From Candidatus Gastranaerophilales bacterium (lineage in GTDB: Bacteria > Cyanobacteriota > Vampirovibrionia > Gastranaerophilales > Gastranaerophilaceae): 38,141 nucleotides of DNA. The position numbers and the translations under genes were made by a program. Every line of letters starts with the position of its first letter. Within the stretch, counting starts at the first letter, position 1. The DNA is taken from positions 1 to 38,141 of the forward strand of contig CALUQI010000006.1 of the NCBI GenBank assembly GCA_944322875.1, written 5' to 3'. A model generated the notes under the pieces. The model saw nothing but the letters and a program-made list of their open reading frames with translations. It was not told where the DNA came from and made no database searches. Positions 1 through 9,441 of the stretch are shown one piece after another.

Positions 1-358
1 ATGATTTATTTAAAGAAAATTTTATAATATTCCAACCTTAAGAAAAAACTTCCGATTTTGTTTTAAAATTTTTAAAAGTTTGCGGAACTGGACTATTCCA
101 AAATAATCAAATTATCCGTACAGTTCAAATTTGGTGCGTATCTCACTGATAATATACAAATCTCAATCTATCCGTACAGTCCAGAAAAAGTCCAGTTTTC
201 CAGTTTGATTTTTTTGGAACACTTAATTTTTCCGACCCGAAAACGCCCACACAAAGCCTACTTTACCAAAATAATCTATCTAGCCGTACAAATCAACCTG
301 GACAAAAAACTACAGCAGACACAGAATTAATATACAATTATTAATCCTTAAAAATAAA
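1..358. repeat. Gene-free region with phased degenerate repeats downstream of tRNA-Met
   Basis: No convincing coding frame is visible here. The core CCGTACA occurs at 116-122, 172-178 and 284-290, that is at spacings of 56 and 112 (2 x 56) bases. The first and third copies share a longer match: CCAAAATAATC begins at 98 and at 266, exactly 168 (3 x 56) bases apart. A weaker related site (TCCGACC) lies near the missing fourth phase, at 231. CTGGAC or its complement GTCCAG occurs at 88, 179, 190 and 298. This looks like a decayed tandem array or a set of protein-binding sites. It sits just past the 3' end of a tRNA gene, a common integration position, but I see no integrase or mobile gene. Confidence 0.5.
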
Positions 359-432
359 TAGCAAGGGAGAGATTCGAACTCTCGACCTCACGGGTATGAG
401 CCGTGCGCTCTCACCAACTGAGCTACCTTGCC
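359..432 (-). tRNA. tRNA-Met (CAT), elongator type
   Basis: Read on the minus strand, the gene folds as a full cloverleaf. The acceptor stem GGCAAGG pairs with CCTTGCT (G1-U72 wobble), with A as discriminator at 359. The D arm contains AGCTCAGTTGGTGAGAGC. The anticodon stem CACGG/CCGTG carries loop CTCATAC with anticodon CAT. The T arm is GAGAG-TTCGAAT-CTCTC. CCA is not encoded. The acceptor pair at 1-72 and the lack of three consecutive G:C pairs in the anticodon stem argue against an initiator tRNA. A tRNA-Ile with a modified CAT anticodon cannot be fully excluded. Confidence 0.95.
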
Positions 433-467
433 ATCTGACTGACAAGACTTATTCTCTCATGAAAAAT

Positions 468-496
468 TTGTATTTTCAAGTATTTAATTATATAAT
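468..496 (+). promoter_or_regulatory. Sigma-70-like promoter of the MATE gene, nearly leaderless
   Basis: TTGTAT (468-473), a 17-base spacer and a perfect TATAAT (491-496) precede the ATG at 508. Transcription would be expected to start about 4 bases before the ATG. No Shine-Dalgarno sequence is present, so the mRNA would be almost leaderless. Confidence 0.6.
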
Positions 497-507
497 TTTC
501 AAATAAT

Positions 508-1887
508 ATGATAAAAGATTTAACAAAAGGTTCACCATTAAAACTTTTACTAATTTTTTCAATCCCGCTTTTAATCGGTAATATTTTCCAGCAGTTATAT
601 AATCTTGCAGATATAATTATCGTAGGACGAACATTAGGAGTAAATGCTTTAGCTTCTGTCGGAGCTGTTGCACCGTTATTTTTTCTCGTTATGTTTGCAA
701 TAGCCGGAATGACAAACGGATTTGCAATAATCACAGGTCAAAAATTCGGTGCCGGTGATATCTCTGGGGTTAAAAAATCTGTTGCTTTTTCAACTATTCT
801 TAGTTCAATTTTAACTATTTTGTTTTCATTAATTTTAATAATTTTAATGAAACCCATTTTATTTATGATAAATGTTCCGCAAGAAATATTCCACGATGCG
901 TATTGGTATATCCAAATCTGCACAGCAGGATTAATTACCTCAAATTTTTATAATTTGCTTGCCAGCATAATCCGAGCACTTGGGGACAGTCGAACTCCAT
1001 TATACTTTTTAATACTTGCATCAATACTAAATGTAATTCTTGCACTTCTATTTATTCTGAAATTTAATATGGGAGTACCGGGCTCTGCAATAGCTGTGGT
1101 TTTGTCACAGGCATTCTCTGTCATTTTGTGTTTGTTGTACGTAAAAAAGCATTTCCCTATTTTACATTTAAAAAAATCAGATTGGATTATTAGTAAACAA
1201 AATCTTAAATCTGATTATGAATTTATTAAAACACATTTAAACGTAGGTTTACCTATGGCAGCACAATTTTCGGTTTTAGGAATAGGAATGATAATAATTC
1301 AGAGTGTATGTAATACATTTGGAGCCAATATAATCGCTGCAATGACTGCAGCATTAAGAATTGAACAAATAGCAACTATGCCCATGATATCTTTTGGTGT
1401 TGCAATTTCAGTTTTTGTCGCACAAAACTTTGGAGCAAAAAATTTCAAACGAATAAGACAAGGAGTAATAAAATCTTCTGTTATAAACTTAATTTTGAGC
1501 ATAGCGATGGCATTTGTAATGCGACATTGGGGCAGTGACATTGTAGGACTTTTTATAGGGAAAGAAAAAACAGAGGTTATAAACATTGCACACGAATACT
1601 TATGGATTAGTACATTATTTTATTTTTTTCTCGGACAAATTTTTATTTTCAGAAACGCCCTTCAGGGCATGGGAAAACCTCTAATCCCGTTTACATCATC
1701 TTTTGCAGAATTAATGGTAAGATCATTTTCTGCAGTGTATCTTGCAGTCAAATACGGTTATTACGGAGTATTTTATTCCGGACCAATAGCTTGGATTACA
1801 GCTTCCGTAATCGTTTCTTTGGGATATATTATTAACATTAAAAAACTTAAATTAAAATTAATAAAAGAGCATTTTTCTATAAATTAA
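508..1887 (+). CDS. MATE family multidrug/cation antiporter
   Basis: This 459-residue inner-membrane protein has about 12 hydrophobic segments arranged as two related halves, the normal size and shape of a MATE exporter. The N-terminus (KGSPLKLLLIFSIPLLIGN, followed by FQQLYNLADIIIVGR) is typical of the NorM/DinF-like branch. The second half starts near residue 245 with GLPMAAQFSVLGIG. Such proteins expel cationic drugs or metabolites using a Na+ or H+ gradient, but the substrate cannot be read from sequence. The gene is preceded by its own promoter without a ribosome binding site. It ends 71 bases before enolase, and no strong terminator lies between them. Confidence 0.9.
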   Translation: MIKDLTKGSPLKLLLIFSIPLLIGNIFQQLYNLADIIIVGRTLGVNALASVGAVAPLFFLVMFAIAGMTNGFAIITGQKFGAGDISGVKKSVAFSTILSSILTILFSLILIILMKPILFMINVPQEIFHDAYWYIQICTAGLITSNFYNLLASIIRALGDSRTPLYFLILASILNVILALLFILKFNMGVPGSAIAVVLSQAFSVILCLLYVKKHFPILHLKKSDWIISKQNLKSDYEFIKTHLNVGLPMAAQFSVLGIGMIIIQSVCNTFGANIIAAMTAALRIEQIATMPMISFGVAISVFVAQNFGAKNFKRIRQGVIKSSVINLILSIAMAFVMRHWGSDIVGLFIGKEKTEVINIAHEYLWISTLFYFFLGQIFIFRNALQGMGKPLIPFTSSFAELMVRSFSAVYLAVKYGYYGVFYSGPIAWITASVIVSLGYIINIKKLKLKLIKEHFSIN

Positions 1888-1943
1888 TCAACATAATTGC
1901 TCAACGAGACAATTGAGAGAATTATTAAAATATTAGATTATAA

Positions 1944-3236
<1,293 letters not shown>

Positions 3237-3374
3237 ATTTTTAAATTTTTTATTTATATCAGGTTTAATTTTAACACTTATGTAAAAATATGTAACATTA
3301 TATTCAAAATCTTTAAAGAAAACTATTTAAATTACCGATAAGGTAACTGTTAAATCTTTAAGGAGAAGTGTAAG

Positions 3375-3587
3375 ATGGATAAAAAAAGAATTATGAATGA
3401 AGAAGACTTAATGGTTGATTTTGCGGAAATGACAAGTTTTGATTTTAATTCTTTGGATTATCAGCAAACAATGGATTTGCACAAAATCACTGACCCTGAA
3501 TATATTGAAAAGCCATATGCTTTCAAATTCGGGAAATTTGATTTGGTCGATCTATTTAAATCATTTACGATGCAAAAAGAGGTGTAG
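3375..3587 (+). CDS. Small acidic protein of unknown function
   Basis: I do not recognise this 70-residue protein. A good AAGGAG ribosome binding site at about 3360 supports translation. The sequence is acidic at its N-terminus (MNEEDLMVDFAEM) and rich in Phe, Tyr and Asp, with no signal peptide or membrane segment. It is followed after 12 bases by a second small gene, and the pair shares one terminator, so they probably form a two-gene transcript. The 138-base leader contains the direct repeat AATCTTTAA (308-316 and 353-361 in the 3,000s) around a small TTACC/GGTAA hairpin (3332-3346), which could affect translation. Confidence 0.65.
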   Translation: MDKKRIMNEEDLMVDFAEMTSFDFNSLDYQQTMDLHKITDPEYIEKPYAFKFGKFDLVDLFKSFTMQKEV

Positions 3588-3599
3588 GGGGATATGTGT

Positions 3600-3821
3600 A
3601 TGGACAATTTCGACAGATTGTTTGAGGAAAACTGTTTTTTGCCTTGCATAGGAGAAACAGAACCAAAACATCAAGAGGTTTATGAAAGACAGCATAAAGA
3701 TTTACAAACATTACTGGCAGAATTGGAAGTAATAAAAAACAATATAGAGGAGATTAAAGCCAGAGAATGGCATCTGGCAAAATTGATGCAATTTCACAAA
3801 GCCGGATTAGCTCCGGATTAA
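3600..3821 (+). CDS. Small coiled-coil protein of unknown function
   Basis: This 73-residue protein has a short N-terminal part with two cysteines (ENCFLPCIGE) and then a strongly helical, heptad-rich region from about residue 30 to 60 (LQTLLAELEVIKNNIEEIKA), likely a coiled coil. I chose the ATG at 3600 over the one at 3594. The GGGGG ribosome binding site at 3587-3591 is 8 bases from the former and only 2 from the latter. The stop codon of the preceding small gene overlaps this ribosome binding site, which suggests translational coupling. The family is not recognised. Confidence 0.65.
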   Translation: MDNFDRLFEENCFLPCIGETEPKHQEVYERQHKDLQTLLAELEVIKNNIEEIKAREWHLAKLMQFHKAGLAPD

Positions 3822-3839
3822 GCTGCCAGACTTGGGTAA

Positions 3840-3864
3840 AAAAAGTGCCAAAAGGCACTTTTTT
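3840..3864 (+). terminator. Rho-independent terminator of the two small genes
   Basis: AAAAAGTGCC and GGCACTTTTT form a 10-bp stem with an AAAA tetraloop, ending in a T run. It lies 19 bases after the stop codon of the coiled-coil gene. Confidence 0.85.
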
Positions 3865-3876
3865 ATTTTGATAAAT

Positions 3877-3908
3877 AAAATGCACTTCCTAAAGAAGTGC
3901 ACATTTTT
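3877..3908 (-). terminator. Terminator hairpin between convergent genes
   Basis: TGCACTTC (3881-3888) pairs with GAAGTGCA (3894-3901) around a 5-base loop. On the minus strand it is followed by TTTTATTTAT, so it can end the transcript of the Cys-rich gene at 3935. On the plus strand it is followed by CATTTTT, so it may also serve as a backup terminator in that direction. Confidence 0.75.
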
Positions 3909-3934
3909 GTCAGAAAGATGGAAAAAGGAGTATT

Positions 3935-4153
3935 CTAAGCCATTTTGGGTTTGCCGTTAAGACTTATTAAAGCCTCAATAATTTTAGGCATCTGACAAAC
4001 AAATGAATAATTTCCCCTTGCCAGAGAACATTTTTTACAATCACAATGAATACTGTAACATTCAAGTGCTTGTTCAGTCCAATTTTGCGTTAATGATTCT
4101 GAAATCTCCCCTTTTGTTTGTGGATAAAAATCGTTTTCTATAAACTCTTTCAT
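3935..4153 (-). CDS. Small Cys-rich protein, possible metal-binding knuckle
   Basis: This 72-residue protein has a helical N-terminus and a compact cysteine cluster: C-Y-S-I-H-C-D-C-K-K-C at about residues 32-42, with a further Cys at 53 followed by Gln-Met-Pro. The spacing (CxxxHCxCxxC...C) resembles a zinc or Fe-S binding knuckle. The tail after the last Cys is helical and ends near a GKP. I cannot assign a family or function. It lies 89 bases downstream of engB on the same strand and may be cotranscribed. A short G run (GGGG) precedes its ATG by about 6 bases. The hairpin at 3877-3908 ends it. Confidence 0.6.
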   Translation of the reverse strand: MKEFIENDFYPQTKGEISESLTQNWTEQALECYSIHCDCKKCSLARGNYSFVCQMPKIIEALISLNGKPKMA

Positions 4154-4242
4154 AAAAACCCCACAAATTACCTGCCCATGTTCATTTTACACGGTCAAGA
4201 TTCTTTTTTCATCCTCTTTTTAAAGGATTTATCACTGCAATT

Positions 4243-4806
4243 TTACATTAATTTCTCTAAAATTTTTTCGTTATATCTTTTATCAACAGTGCTAAATGGG
4301 TAAACTTCGCCACCAAATTCTTGTTCAATTTTCTTTATAACATTCAAAACTTTTGATTTTGGGACGTAATCCATTTTAGTAACTACCGTAAAAATCGGAA
4401 GATTATATGTTTCTGTCCATTCCCGCATTTGGTAGTCATTTTTTTGAATATCATGTCTGCCGTCTACAAATTGTATTAATGACTTTATTTGTTTCCTGTT
4501 TAAAAGATATTCTTCAAGGTATTTTTGCCATCTGTTTTGAGCTTCTTTGGAAACCTTAGCATACCCATATCCCGGTAAATCCGCTATTATAAACTTATCT
4601 GAAAAATTGAAAAAATTTATCAACCTTGTTTTACCCGGGGTATTTGAAGTTTTTGCAAGTTTTTTATTGTTGGCAAGAGCATTAATGAAAGAAGATTTTC
4701 CAACATTAGATCGACCCAAAAGCGGAAACTCATTTAATTGAAAATCCGGACACTGACTTAATTTTTCGGCACTTATTACAAAATTTGCCTGCACAAACGA
4801 TTTCAT
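4243..4806 (-). CDS. engB: Ribosome biogenesis GTPase EngB (YihA/YsxC)
   Basis: This single-domain GTPase of 187 residues is needed for late assembly of the large ribosomal subunit. The G1 loop is GRSNVGKSS (31-39), G2 lies around TSNTPGKT (53-60), G3 is DLPGYG (76-81), and G4 appears as TKMD in place of the usual TKxD. Length is normal for the family. Its ATG overlaps the stop of the upstream 83-residue gene in an ATGA arrangement, so translation is probably coupled. It is the last of three adjoining minus-strand genes. A second assembly GTPase, Der, is encoded at 29.7-31.1 kb. Confidence 0.95.
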   Translation of the reverse strand: MKSFVQANFVISAEKLSQCPDFQLNEFPLLGRSNVGKSSFINALANNKKLAKTSNTPGKTRLINFFNFSDKFIIADLPGYGYAKVSKEAQNRWQKYLEEYLLNRKQIKSLIQFVDGRHDIQKNDYQMREWTETYNLPIFTVVTKMDYVPKSKVLNVIKKIEQEFGGEVYPFSTVDKRYNEKILEKLM

Positions 4807-5054
4807 TTTAACGCCTTTTCCTTTTGTTCTTTTAATTTGCGTTTATACAAAACTGTCTGGAATAAATTATACATGTTATCACTATTTATGACGGTAATTT
4901 GTGTTTTTTTATTTACAAAATCTACGTTCACGCCTGAGGAATTGCTAAAAATGTTTGCTTTTAAATTAACAATTTGAAAAAGCCCCTCAGTTAAAACACT
5001 TAGAGGCTCTCTCAAAAATATTTCAAATGTTTTTCTGATATCAAATTTTTTCAT
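4803..5054 (-). CDS. Unknown 83-residue protein upstream of engB
   Basis: This protein is not recognised. It has an N-terminal segment rich in Phe, Leu and Ile, then alternating hydrophobic residues suggesting beta strands (VNVDFVNKKTQITVINS), and a Lys/Glu-rich helical C-terminus ending KRKLKEQKEKALK. There is no signal peptide. It begins 8 bases after the TPR gene and overlaps engB by 4 bases (ATGA), so it is an internal member of a three-gene operon. No clear ribosome binding site precedes it, which is consistent with reinitiation after the TPR gene. Confidence 0.65.
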   Translation of the reverse strand: MKKFDIRKTFEIFLREPLSVLTEGLFQIVNLKANIFSNSSGVNVDFVNKKTQITVINSDNMYNLFQTVLYKRKLKEQKEKALK

Positions 5055-5062
5055 CAGATTTA

Positions 5063-6877
5063 TTATTTTACTTTCTTTTTATATTTGTTTATTTTTCTTG
5101 TCACAGCACCTTTGTCTGCAGCATTTGGATTATATGACAAGTATTGTGTATAATATTTTACCGCACCTTGGTAATTCTTTTCTGCCTCATATGCCATTGC
5201 CTTTAGTTTCGCTATATCGGCAGAATTGTGGAAAAAGTCAATTGCTCGATTGCAATATTCTATTGTTGATGCATAATTTTGCTCTTTAAATTGTCGTCTT
5301 GCTACATCTAAGAATTCATTAGATTTTATTTCACAAAGATTTATGTAATCAATTCCATTTTTAGCAACCGTATTGTCAGGTTCTGTTTGCAAAACCTTCT
5401 CCAAAGCTGTTCTTGCGGTTTTGAACTGTTTATGATGTATGAGAATCTCTGATAAATATAAGTAATCATCTGTCGTTTTTGAAAAATTAATTGCATTTTC
5501 AAACGTATAAACCGCATCCTTTTCCCGTCCAAGAGCAAGATAAGCTTCGCCCTTAATTACAGAATCGGTTAGTGAGTTGCCTGCTGATTGTATTATATAA
5601 TTTAAACTGTCTTTTGACATCGGAACTTGATGAGTTATCCTTGCTAACTTTATTTTTGCAAGATGCAATTTCAAATCATCAGGGGTTTTTTCAATTGCCT
5701 TGTTCACATAATCATATGCAAGATACACATCCTTATTTGTTGTATAAGCTTCACTGTCTGCTGTATCTTTTGCCATTTCATAATATGTATTTGCCAAGCC
5801 TACAATTGCAGAATCATTATAATTTTCATCACCCAATAACTTTGAATAGTAATCTATTGCTTGGTTATATTTTTTAGTTTCTAATGCTAAATTTGCAACC
5901 CTATATATTCCATCTTTATAATTTGGATTGATCACTATAGCGGTTTTCAATTGTTCCATTGCAAATTCAGAATCTGCACGATTTTCATAAACCCCTGCAA
6001 GATTAATATACGGACGTGAATTTTCCGGTTTTACGGCGACTGCTTTTTTAAATGAATTGATGGCAGCAGCTTGATTTCCCTGTCTTAAATAAATTTCACC
6101 TTGCAAATTTAATGCTGGAGATGAATTAGGATTAATATGCAAAGAATGATTAATCCAAGTTAAAGCTTGGGAATAATTTTTTCTTTTTGCTTCCACTTGA
6201 GCAAGATGATACATAGAGGTAGGGTTATGGCTGTTAAATTTTAGTGATTGTTTAAAGTATTTTTCTGCTTCGTCAAGATTATTGTTCATCATTGCTATTG
6301 AACCTAAATTATCATATGCCGGAGCAAAATCCGATTTTAATTGTAATGCAATTTTAAAAAGTTCTTGTGCATCTTTTTGATTTCCTAATTTTAATGTTGC
6401 AACTCCCATTGCATTATATGCTTCAAAATGATTACCGTTTAAATTAACAGCGTTTACAAATTCTTTTATGGCATTTGTAACAAGATTTCTGGAATCTTTA
6501 ATGTATTCAACATCAGAAGAAGTAAGCCTTAACATATAAATAAGACCTTGAGCATAATGTAAATCAGCATTATTGGGGTATTTTTTCAATAATTTGTCAA
6601 GTTCTGTTTGAGCAGGAGCCAATTTATATTGTTTTGCCATAGAAACAATTTTCAAAGCTTGAGCATCAATATCCGAAGGATTTTTACTTAACAATTGATT
6701 CAATGCCGTATCTGCCTGATTATAATTATTGTATTCAATCATTTTACTGATTTCCGGATATTTTTGGGAAATTTTATTTTTTTCTACTTTTGCTTCCAAA
6801 CTTGTAGCATTAACCGTATTACAGCACAAAATCCCGGTAAGAACCATTGCTGAAACCAATAATTTTTTACAACTCAT
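5063..6877 (-). CDS. Exported TPR-repeat protein
   Basis: The 604-residue protein starts with a signal peptide (Lys-Lys, a hydrophobic core LLVSAMVLTGILCC, cleavage likely after VNA at about residue 24). The rest is almost entirely tetratricopeptide repeats. Recognisable units include AYNAMGVATLKLGNQKDAQE, followed by AYDNLGSIAMMNNNLDEAEK, SALNLQGEIYLRQGNQAAAI and PYINLAGVYENRADSEFAME-like segments. Such proteins are periplasmic scaffolds for protein-protein contacts, and no enzymatic domain is visible. The Cys pair in the signal peptide does not fit a lipobox. AGGAG lies 7 bases before the ATG. It heads the operon TPR-83aa-engB and diverges from xerC, with TATAAT-like sequences on both strands in the 78-base gap. 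Confidence 0.85.
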   Translation of the reverse strand: MSCKKLLVSAMVLTGILCCNTVNATSLEAKVEKNKISQKYPEISKMIEYNNYNQADTALNQLLSKNPSDIDAQALKIVSMAKQYKLAPAQTELDKLLKKYPNNADLHYAQGLIYMLRLTSSDVEYIKDSRNLVTNAIKEFVNAVNLNGNHFEAYNAMGVATLKLGNQKDAQELFKIALQLKSDFAPAYDNLGSIAMMNNNLDEAEKYFKQSLKFNSHNPTSMYHLAQVEAKRKNYSQALTWINHSLHINPNSSPALNLQGEIYLRQGNQAAAINSFKKAVAVKPENSRPYINLAGVYENRADSEFAMEQLKTAIVINPNYKDGIYRVANLALETKKYNQAIDYYSKLLGDENYNDSAIVGLANTYYEMAKDTADSEAYTTNKDVYLAYDYVNKAIEKTPDDLKLHLAKIKLARITHQVPMSKDSLNYIIQSAGNSLTDSVIKGEAYLALGREKDAVYTFENAINFSKTTDDYLYLSEILIHHKQFKTARTALEKVLQTEPDNTVAKNGIDYINLCEIKSNEFLDVARRQFKEQNYASTIEYCNRAIDFFHNSADIAKLKAMAYEAEKNYQGAVKYYTQYLSYNPNAADKGAVTRKINKYKKKVK

Positions 6878-6955
6878 ATTATCTCCTGACTTTTTACTAT
6901 TCTAAATATTATAAATATATTGTATAATATATGTTATAAAAAAGCAATACGGTGA

Positions 6956-7873
6956 ATGATGGGTTTAAATGCTAATTCAAAACAAGATTTGGAAGATTTC
7001 AAAACATATATTTTGGCAGAAAAAAACTTCTCTAAACACACTGCCAAAGCTTATTGTTCTGATATTTTAAGTTATTTAGTATGGATGGATGATACATCTT
7101 GTGAAAATGTCAACTTTTCAAAAGTCAGAGAATATTTGCATTTTATACAAAAATTCAATTATAAAAAAACAACGATAGCCCGAAAGATAGCTTCCATTCG
7201 AACTTTTTACAAATTTTTATACAGGGAGAGAAAAGTTGATTCAAATCCGGCAATGAATCTCATTACCCCCAAAAGACCAAAATCGTTACCCAAGTTTTTA
7301 ACTCAGCAAGAAATAGAATTAATATTAAACAATGTTAAAATAGAAACACCTGCAGGATATAGAAACCGAGCTATTTTAGAGCTTTTGTGGGCGACCGGAA
7401 TGAGAGTTTCCGAATTAAGCAACTTAAATTTTGGCGACTTAAATCTAGAAAATAATGAAATCAGAGTTTTTGGAAAAGGAGCAAAAGAAAGAATTATTTT
7501 AGTATCAAACAGGGCTAAAACTTATCTTGAAAGATACATTAATTCTGCAAGAGTACTCATTGCTAAAGGTTACAAACTTGAGGACATCAATGAAAATTCT
7601 CCTGTTTTTATAAATAATACGGGATATAGGCTTCAAACCAAGACGATTAGAAATGTCATTAACGAAATTGTTGAAAAAATTGAACTTCCGAAAAAAGTAA
7701 CACCTCACGTATTTAGACACAGTTTTGCAACGCATTTAATAGAAAATGGTGCAGATTTAAGGGTTGTGCAAGAACTTTTAGGACATGCCAGCATCTCTAA
7801 TACTCAAATTTATACACATATATCAATGCAGCATATGAAAGAAGTTTATAACGAATCTCATCCAAGAGCTTAG
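6956..7873 (+). CDS. xerC: Tyrosine recombinase XerC/XerD
   Basis: This site-specific recombinase resolves chromosome dimers at dif. The 305 residues comprise an N-terminal SAM-like DNA-binding domain (about 10-95) and a C-terminal catalytic domain. All six catalytic residues are present: Arg150 (ATGMRVSE), Lys174 (GKG), His251 and Arg254 (HVFRH), His277 (LLGH) and Tyr286 (QIYTHIS). The C-terminal HMKEVYNESHPRA resembles XerC slightly more than XerD. Two in-frame ATGs (6956, 6959) follow GGTGA immediately, so the exact start is uncertain. A TATAAT is at 6923-6928. The gene ends 5 bases from the converging emrB with no hairpin between. It is surrounded by housekeeping genes, not mobile ones, which favours a chromosomal Xer role. 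Confidence 0.92.
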   Translation: MMGLNANSKQDLEDFKTYILAEKNFSKHTAKAYCSDILSYLVWMDDTSCENVNFSKVREYLHFIQKFNYKKTTIARKIASIRTFYKFLYRERKVDSNPAMNLITPKRPKSLPKFLTQQEIELILNNVKIETPAGYRNRAILELLWATGMRVSELSNLNFGDLNLENNEIRVFGKGAKERIILVSNRAKTYLERYINSARVLIAKGYKLEDINENSPVFINNTGYRLQTKTIRNVINEIVEKIELPKKVTPHVFRHSFATHLIENGADLRVVQELLGHASISNTQIYTHISMQHMKEVYNESHPRA

Positions 7874-7878
7874 ATATT

Positions 7879-9441
7879 TTATTTTTTATCATAGAGAGAT
7901 TTATTAGATTTAATAAAGAGTAATAAAGGAATAATGACAAAACACAAAAGTCCAAAAATCCTGAAAGAATCAATAAACGCCCATAATGTTGCCTGTTGAA
8001 GCAGTTGTTTATATAACATTGTTTGTCCCATATAATTTGCCACAGAATATTCAACTTGTTGAGAAAATACTCCGGCAATTCCCTGCAACTTTTGAACATA
8101 AACCGTATTTAATTCGGTTAAATTCCCCACCAACATATATTGATGGATTTGAGCAAATCTTGAAAGCATTGTTGCAACCAAAGAGGTTCCTATCGCTCCT
8201 CCTATTGTTTTTAACAAATTCTGAATACCACTGGCATTTGTCATCTGGTCATTACGCAGAGTATCAACCGACAAATTTATAATAGGAATCATGGCAAGTC
8301 CCATTCCCATTCCCATTAAAAAATTAGGAATCATAATATTAATATTTGCAATCTGGAGATTTAAAAAGCCTAAAGCTAAACCACCGGAACCAATAAGCGA
8401 TAATCCGATAACAACAAGTAATCTGTTGCTAACTTTATTTGAAATATTGGCAACAATAACCATTGAAAGTAAGCTTCCAAGTCCACGAGGCATCATAGAA
8501 TATCCGCTTAAAAATGCGGTATATCCCATCATACTTTGTAAAAATTGAGGCAGAATTGCAATAGATGCATACAAAACTGCTTGTATAACAACTTGTATTG
8601 CTGTCCCTGCAAAAAAATTCATATCCTTAAATACGCTTAAATCAATAAGAGTATCTTTTCTTTTTAGTTGAGAAATAAAAAACAAAATTCCGGCAGTACA
8701 AGATATTCCAAACATCCAACATACCCAAGGAGCATTAAACCAATCGGCGTTATTACCTTTATCTAAAACTATTTGTAAACACATAATCCATATGACTAAC
8801 AGAAAAAATCCTAAGCCGTCAATTTTGACATTTTTCTGTCTTTTGGCATAAGGCGGATCTGTAATAAGCTTTTTACACATAATTGCGGCAATACAACCAA
8901 AAGGAACATTTATAAAATAAATCCAAGGCCAAGTCCAATTGTCGGTAATCCATCCACCTAAAACAGGTCCGATAATAGGAGCTATAATTATCCCCATACC
9001 AAATACCGCCATGGCTTTTCCGCGTTCCTTTTTAGGAAAACTTTCCAGCATTATCGCCTGAGAAATAGGGACAATACCGCCTCCTCCAAATCCTTGTAAT
9101 ATTCTTGCTAAAACCATTGTTAATAGAGAATTAGCAAGACCACACAATAATGAAGCTATGGTAAATAATAAAATACTTATTATAAAAAAGTTTTTACGAC
9201 CAAAAACCTTACTAAACCAGTCTACTGCAGGAATAACAATTCCGCTTGCTATTAAATAACTTGTTAAAATCCATATAGATTCATCTCGCGTAACGGAAAA
9301 ACTACCTGCCATGTGTGGTAACGCAACATTTGCAATTGTTCCGTCAAGAACAAAGATAAAAACGGCAAGTAAAACCGCTGAAGCTGATAACCAAGGGTTT
9401 TCAGGATAATATTGGGAATCTTCAGTTATTTTATCTTGCAT
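7879..9441 (-). CDS. emrB: EmrB/QacA-type MFS exporter, second copy (DHA2, 14 TM)
   Basis: This inner-membrane drug:H+ antiporter of the DHA2 family has 520 residues and about 14 predicted membrane segments. Family signatures are LDGTIANVALPHMAG in TM1, RILQGFGGGGIVP before TM4, and motif C in TM5 (GPVLGGWITDNWTW). It is clearly paralogous to the preceding gene: the two share QSMMGYTAF/QNMMGYDAF, ASGIQNLLKTIGGAIGTSLVATMLSRF-like and DPPYA(K/R)RQK segments. Its ATG lies inside the end of that gene (11-base overlap), so translation is coupled. Differences such as DGT against DET in TM1 suggest different substrates or a heteromeric arrangement. It is the last gene of the marR operon. Confidence 0.93.
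   Translation of the reverse strand: MQDKITEDSQYYPENPWLSASAVLLAVFIFVLDGTIANVALPHMAGSFSVTRDESIWILTSYLIASGIVIPAVDWFSKVFGRKNFFIISILLFTIASLLCGLANSLLTMVLARILQGFGGGGIVPISQAIMLESFPKKERGKAMAVFGMGIIIAPIIGPVLGGWITDNWTWPWIYFINVPFGCIAAIMCKKLITDPPYAKRQKNVKIDGLGFFLLVIWIMCLQIVLDKGNNADWFNAPWVCWMFGISCTAGILFFISQLKRKDTLIDLSVFKDMNFFAGTAIQVVIQAVLYASIAILPQFLQSMMGYTAFLSGYSMMPRGLGSLLSMVIVANISNKVSNRLLVVIGLSLIGSGGLALGFLNLQIANINIMIPNFLMGMGMGLAMIPIINLSVDTLRNDQMTNASGIQNLLKTIGGAIGTSLVATMLSRFAQIHQYMLVGNLTELNTVYVQKLQGIAGVFSQQVEYSVANYMGQTMLYKQLLQQATLWAFIDSFRIFGLLCFVIIPLLLFIKSNKSLYDKK

Noticed and set aside
80-305. CRISPR array or integron attC array
   Set aside because: The repeats are too short and too diverged, only three copies are clear, and no cas or integrase gene is nearby.
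3439-3651. A 70-codon frame overlapping the two small genes
   Set aside because: It is out of frame with two genes that have good ribosome binding sites, and has none itself.
6780-6877. Lipoprotein signal in the exported TPR protein
   Set aside because: The Cys-Cys in the signal peptide is preceded by Ile-Leu without the small residue required at -1, so a type I signal peptide is more likely.
6956-7873. XerC-like gene as an integrase of a mobile element
   Set aside because: Its length and all motifs fit chromosomal Xer. Flanking genes are housekeeping, and no attachment repeats were seen.
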